From SHAN690 sp041391765 (GTDB taxonomy: Bacteria; Bacteroidota; Bacteroidia; Flavobacteriales_G; Salibacteraceae): DNA of 64,000 nucleotides. Position 1 is the stretch's first letter; each line of letters starts with the position of its first letter. The notes below the pieces were generated by a model that was not told the DNA's origin, made no database searches, and was given only the letters and a program-made list of their open reading frames with translations. A program made the position numbers and the translations under genes. The DNA is taken from NCBI GenBank assembly GCA_041391765.1, contig JAWKNJ010000018.1, forward strand, positions 62,001 to 126,000. The letters run 5' to 3'. Positions 60,467 through 64,000 of this stretch are shown piece by piece.

Positions 60467-62338
60467 ATGAAACGATTATTATTTACAATGCTACTGGCCC
60501 TGACAGTCCAATTCGGATGGAGCCAGTGTACAGCAAGCTTCTCTTTCAGCTCATCAACAGCCACGGTTGGTGATACAATTACAATTCTAAATACTTGCAT
60601 AAGTTCCAATAATGCAGCGTTCTATTGGGATCATAGTGGCAGCATTTGGGGGAGTTCTTCCACCACATATGACACAACACAAACCCTTTCAGTGCTATAT
60701 TCCACGCCTGGCACTTATTGGGTCTGCATGTACTTCTACGATTCCACCTGGGCTTGTGGAGATAGTGTTTGTGAATCAATCGTCATAACTGGTTCCGGCT
60801 CTACTGTTTCAGCCTCAATCAGTGCATCCAACGCCACATGTGGACAATGCAATGGTCTTGCAGTTGCCAGCGCATCTGGAGGAGTAGGTGGCTACACATA
60901 TTCTTGGTCAAATGGAGCATTCGGACAGACAACTGCCAATCTCTGTGCTGGAACATACACCGTAACAGTAAATGACGCAAATGGAAACACTGCCACGGCA
61001 ACGACTTCCATAACAGGAAGCAGTGGAATCAATGTCAACTTGGGATCAAATCAGTATGGCTGCTCAGGAGATTCAATTCTCTTAGACGCTACGAATGCTA
61101 TTGGCACATTCACTTATTTATGGAATACGGGTGAAACAACGTCCAGCATCGTGGTTACACAATCAGGTACTTACGTAGTTACCGTGCAAGGATCGGGATG
61201 CACAGGTTCGGATAGTGTTGACGTTACCATTTCAGCACCACCGTCTTTGACAACCAGCAGCACCAACGAAACATGTTCAAGTTGTTGTAATGGAACGGTT
61301 TCAGCTTCCGCTGGTTCTGGTCCATACTATTATACATGGAGCAATGGAGCTGGAAATGTTAGCTCTCAAAGCAGCCTATGCCCAGGAACATATACTGTAA
61401 CCGTTGAAGACACGCTTACCGGTTGTTCGACTGTAGCAACCATGACTGTTTCTGCCTATGTCTCAACATGCTATGCCATCGAAGGAACGCTAACGCAAGG
61501 AGATGAAGCCATGGTCTACTTAATTCAAGAAAGTAGCGGTTACTTGACTGCGGTTGACAGTACATATACCGATTCTATCGGATACTATGCATTTGCGAAT
61601 GTTTGCAACGGTACCTACTATGTGAAAGGTGCATTGCTAGTTACCAACTCACAATATGGAGTCTTTATTCCAACCTATTATACAAGCGCTGCTATGTGGG
61701 CAAATTCTACCGCAGTTGTCGTAAACAGCGCGAGCGTATACAACCTTAACTTTTCGCTTATTTCTGGCGTCAATCAAGGTGGTGCAGGATTCGTTGGAGG
61801 AAACATTTCACAAGGAGCCAATCGAGGTGAGGGTGACCCAGTCGTTGGCGCTGTTGTGATGGCTTACGATGAAGATGGTAATGTAACAGGTTTCGACAGA
61901 ACGGATGCTTCTGGTAATTATCAAATCGATGGTTTATCGTATGGCAAGTATTCCATCTATGTGGACATTTTGAATAAGACATCCTATGCTCACGAAGTGA
62001 CACTATCTGTAGAGCATCCTAACACGTCTGATCGCAACTTTGAGGTTCAAGGAAATGTCATCAAGCCAATTACTCCAAACGGAATTGAAGTATTGAATGC
62101 GTCAAGTATTCGAGTATATCCAAATCCAACTCAAAGCACATTGAACGTAAATAGCGAATCAGTGGATGCGAAGAGCTGGGCGATCTACAACATTCTAGGT
62201 GAGCGTGTGATGGGTGAGTCCAGTTTGACGAACCAAGCACAAATCAACATCGATGTGCAGAACCTACCTGATGGAAACTACATCCTTCAGGTGGAAACTG
62301 AAAACGGTATGATTCAAGAGCGAATCATGAAGATTTAA
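60467..62338 (+). CDS. SprB-repeat surface protein with T9SS sorting domain, paralogue A
   Basis: About 623 residues from ATG 60467. Signal peptide about 1-20 (FGWSQ). A PKD-like domain (about 21-115) is followed by SprB-type repeats with paired Cys ('SNATCGQCNGLAV', 'NETCSSCCNGTVS', each with YxWSNG and LCxGTYTVTVxD). Then come two carboxypeptidase-regulatory/SdrD-B-like domains (AIEGTLTQGDEAMVYLIQ and GDPVVGAVVMAYDEDGNV), then a T9SS sorting domain (VYPNPTQSTLNVN, ending QERIMKI). SprB repeats belong to gliding adhesins and other surface proteins. The last 449 bp of shared sequence are identical to paralogue B. Confidence 0.88.
   Translation: MKRLLFTMLLALTVQFGWSQCTASFSFSSSTATVGDTITILNTCISSNNAAFYWDHSGSIWGSSSTTYDTTQTLSVLYSTPGTYWVCMYFYDSTWACGDSVCESIVITGSGSTVSASISASNATCGQCNGLAVASASGGVGGYTYSWSNGAFGQTTANLCAGTYTVTVNDANGNTATATTSITGSSGINVNLGSNQYGCSGDSILLDATNAIGTFTYLWNTGETTSSIVVTQSGTYVVTVQGSGCTGSDSVDVTISAPPSLTTSSTNETCSSCCNGTVSASAGSGPYYYTWSNGAGNVSSQSSLCPGTYTVTVEDTLTGCSTVATMTVSAYVSTCYAIEGTLTQGDEAMVYLIQESSGYLTAVDSTYTDSIGYYAFANVCNGTYYVKGALLVTNSQYGVFIPTYYTSAAMWANSTAVVVNSASVYNLNFSLISGVNQGGAGFVGGNISQGANRGEGDPVVGAVVMAYDEDGNVTGFDRTDASGNYQIDGLSYGKYSIYVDILNKTSYAHEVTLSVEHPNTSDRNFEVQGNVIKPITPNGIEVLNASSIRVYPNPTQSTLNVNSESVDAKSWAIYNILGERVMGESSLTNQAQINIDVQNLPDGNYILQVETENGMIQERIMKI
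61802..62250 (+). repeat. 449-bp perfect direct repeat, copy 1
   Basis: Identical base for base to 63519-63967 (offset 1717 bp). It covers the end of the SdrD-B-like domain and the start of the T9SS sorting domain of paralogue A. The first differing base after it is 62251. Confidence 0.95.
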
Positions 62339-62353
62339 TGCTATAGTCAGAAT

Positions 62354-62391
62354 AAAAAAAGGGGGCTTAGATATCTAAGCCCCCTTTTTTT
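62354..62391. terminator. Perfect palindromic terminator between SprB paralogues
   Basis: AAAAAAAGGGGGCTTAGAT and its exact complement on both sides of the GATATC centre (a 19-bp half), with A and T runs at the ends. Terminates paralogue A and could act in both directions. Confidence 0.9.
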
Positions 62392-62447
62392 CTGCAAGAC
62401 AACAAGACCGCGAAAATGATCGTCTTTGGCTATTATAAACCAAAAAA

Positions 62448-64000
62448 ATGATGCGACTTTATTTTACGCTCACTTTCATCTTATTCGCTCACCTAGGTTG
62501 GAGTTTGATAGTCACTTCTAGCTCAACATTACCATCTACATGTAACCAATGCAACGGAGCAGTAGCGGCCTATGCAAGCGGAGGAGTTCTACCATATTCC
62601 TACTCTTGGTCCAACGGTGCAAATTATCAAGGTGTTACAGGCTTGTGTGCGGGAACTTATACGGTGACCGTTTCCGATGCCAATGGTGCCACCGCTACTT
62701 CATCCGCGGTTGTGCTGAATGACCCCGGACTTAATATGCAGTTTAGCGAGTATGGCTCCTATTGCACAGGTGTTTCATCTGTAGTTGGAATAGGCAATGG
62801 TTCACCTTGGAACTATTATTCATACCAATGGAATACAGGCTCAACATCTTATTCAACATCCGTTTCCACCTCAGGGGCGTATATCGTGACAGTCACAGCT
62901 TTAACAGGAAATGGGTGTGTTGAAATTGACACGATTCATATTACATTTCATACACCGCCAAGTCTAAATTTAACCATCAACGATGAGTCTTGCATGAATT
63001 GTTGCAATGGTTCAGCATCGGCTTCGGTGAGCGGTGGATCAGGGGCTTATGATTATTATTGGAACACTGGCGCGATTACCCCTTCAATCAATTCTCTCTG
63101 CCCTGGTGCTATCTCTATTTTTGTAGAAGATACCGTTACTGGATGCCTTGCTGTTGATTCAGGTTATGTAATGGCATCAAGTTGTTATTCAATATCCGGA
63201 ACTCTGACCCAAGGTGACGATGCAGTGATCTATTTAATTCAGGAAAACAGTGGCTTTCTTTCTGCTATTGATAGCACCAATACTGACTCAAACGGTCATT
63301 ACATGTTCGCCAACATCTGTAACAATGGAACCTACTATGTAAAAGGCGCCTTACTTGTTACCAATTCATTTTATGGAAACTTCCTTCCTACTTATTACGC
63401 AAGTTCCGCGCTCTGGGTAAACGCTACCCCAGTGGTCGTGAACAATTCCAATGTCTCCAATGTGGATTTTTCACTCATCCCAGGCGCGAACCAAGGAGGT
63501 GCTGGTTTTGTTGGAGGTAACATTTCACAAGGAGCCAATCGAGGTGAGGGTGACCCAGTCGTTGGCGCTGTTGTGATGGCTTACGATGAAGATGGTAATG
63601 TAACAGGTTTCGACAGAACGGATGCTTCTGGTAATTATCAAATCGATGGTTTATCGTATGGCAAGTATTCCATCTATGTGGACATTTTGAATAAGACATC
63701 CTATGCTCACGAAGTGACACTATCTGTAGAGCATCCTAACACGTCTGATCGCAACTTTGAGGTTCAAGGAAATGTCATCAAGCCAATTACTCCAAACGGA
63801 ATTGAAGTATTGAATGCGTCAAGTATTCGAGTATATCCAAATCCAACTCAAAGCACATTGAACGTAAATAGCGAATCAGTGGATGCGAAGAGCTGGGCGA
63901 TCTACAACATTCTAGGTGAGCGTGTGATGGGTGAGTCCAGTTTGACGAACCAAGCACAAATCAACATTGATGTTCAGAACCTACCTGACGGAAACTACAT
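62448..64000 (+). CDS. SprB-repeat surface protein, paralogue B (cut by window edge)
   Basis: Open from ATG 62448 (a second ATG follows at 62451) to the window end, 517 codons, no stop seen. Signal peptide about 1-19 (AHLGWS). It lacks the PKD-like domain of paralogue A and begins with SprB-type repeats (STCNQCNGAVAAY, ESCMNCCNGSAS). The carboxypeptidase-regulatory-like domain is similar but diverged (SISGTLTQGDDAVIYLIQ). From 63519 the DNA is identical to paralogue A through 63967, then differs by a few bases. The sorting domain is nearly complete at the edge (about 12 residues missing). Confidence 0.88.
   Translation, partial: MMRLYFTLTFILFAHLGWSLIVTSSSTLPSTCNQCNGAVAAYASGGVLPYSYSWSNGANYQGVTGLCAGTYTVTVSDANGATATSSAVVLNDPGLNMQFSEYGSYCTGVSSVVGIGNGSPWNYYSYQWNTGSTSYSTSVSTSGAYIVTVTALTGNGCVEIDTIHITFHTPPSLNLTINDESCMNCCNGSASASVSGGSGAYDYYWNTGAITPSINSLCPGAISIFVEDTVTGCLAVDSGYVMASSCYSISGTLTQGDDAVIYLIQENSGFLSAIDSTNTDSNGHYMFANICNNGTYYVKGALLVTNSFYGNFLPTYYASSALWVNATPVVVNNSNVSNVDFSLIPGANQGGAGFVGGNISQGANRGEGDPVVGAVVMAYDEDGNVTGFDRTDASGNYQIDGLSYGKYSIYVDILNKTSYAHEVTLSVEHPNTSDRNFEVQGNVIKPITPNGIEVLNASSIRVYPNPTQSTLNVNSESVDAKSWAIYNILGERVMGESSLTNQAQINIDVQNLPDGNY
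63519..63967 (+). repeat. 449-bp perfect direct repeat, copy 2
   Basis: Identical to 61802-62250. Upstream of 63519 the two genes differ at many bases; downstream of 63967 differences resume at once (C/T at 62251/63968, then others). Confidence 0.95.

Noticed and set aside
60819..61001. His/Cys-rich minus-strand frame of 60 residues
   Set aside because: Antisense of Cys-containing SprB repeats; composition is a by-product of the coding strand.
61770..62003. A minus-strand frame nearly identical to one at 63475-63720
   Set aside because: Both are shadows of the 449-bp repeat inside the SprB-like genes; the duplication, not a small gene, explains the similarity.
1..64000. Insertion sequences, phage genes, defence islands or CRISPR arrays
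   Set aside because: No transposase, integrase, phage structural, nuclease/methylase or spacer-repeat pattern was seen on either strand.

Overview
The window comes from a Bacteroidota chromosome, most likely a free-living, probably aquatic member of the Flavobacteriales. The evidence is a type IX secretion (T9SS)/gliding core (PorV, PorU, a PorP/SprF-type protein, GldJ), at least seven proteins ending in T9SS-type sorting domains, the Bacteroidota-only IPExxxVDY protein beside rnc, repeated TAnnTTTG promoter -7 elements and few Shine-Dalgarno sites. The finer placement is inference. No phage, transposase, CRISPR array or rRNA operon was seen.

Layout. 1-2033: a leftward chain porV > ispF > cdd (cdd cut by the window edge), preceded by porU. 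6.1-10.3 kb: rightward porP-like, gldJ, murF. 10.3-12.6 kb: acyl-CoA dehydrogenase and anmK, divergent. 12.6-16.4 kb: a tight unit of an amino-acid dehydrogenase, MscS and NhaD. 16.5-18.3 kb: a secreted beta-propeller-type T9SS protein. 18.4-21.5 kb: exbB-exbD-tonB-folC. 21.6-25.1 kb: a VWA-domain protein divergent from an ECF sigma factor and a TonB-C-tailed membrane protein. 25.1-29.4 kb: one giant T9SS cargo gene split into two reading frames. 29.5-35.2 kb: a TetR-controlled leftward operon for a LolA-like protein, two ABC permeases, an ATPase and an outer-membrane barrel; the LolA-like gene and the first permease's 5' end carry a dense cluster of frameshifts. 35.3-40.1 kb: a CxxCH-bearing secreted protein, an ABC-F ATPase, two tRNA-Val genes (GAC and TAC), a 63-nt tRNA duplicate and a lipoprotein pair. 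40.1-43.5 kb: a CPA1 antiporter with a cyclic-nucleotide-binding-like tail, and purN. 43.5-50.4 kb: an IYD-like nitroreductase, then acpP-fabF-rnc-IPExxxVDY and pyk followed by a secreted protein and a lipoprotein. 50.4-54.4 kb: a glycosyltransferase followed by three tandem diacylglycerol-kinase-family paralogues, the middle one lacking catalytic motifs. 54.3-58.3 kb: a metal-handling operon (HYC_CC_PP protein, HMA protein, TonB-dependent receptor, CDF exporter). 58.4-60.4 kb: a small barrel protein and der. 60.4-64.0 kb: two paralogous SprB-repeat T9SS adhesin-like proteins sharing a perfectly identical 449-bp block; the second runs off the window.

How it fits together. Much of the window concerns the cell envelope. 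PorU and PorV process and shuttle T9SS cargo, and several cargo proteins are encoded nearby. ExbB/ExbD/TonB energise receptors such as the one in the metal operon. The ABC/LolA-like operon and the lipid-kinase cluster probably act on envelope lipids or lipoproteins. Housekeeping genes (murF, folC, acpP/fabF/rnc, pyk, der, purN, ispF) are interleaved. The most unusual items are the lipid-kinase trio with a predicted pseudo-enzyme, the recent conversion between SprB-like paralogues, the indel clusters, and an intergenic-type repeat read through as part of a signal peptide.
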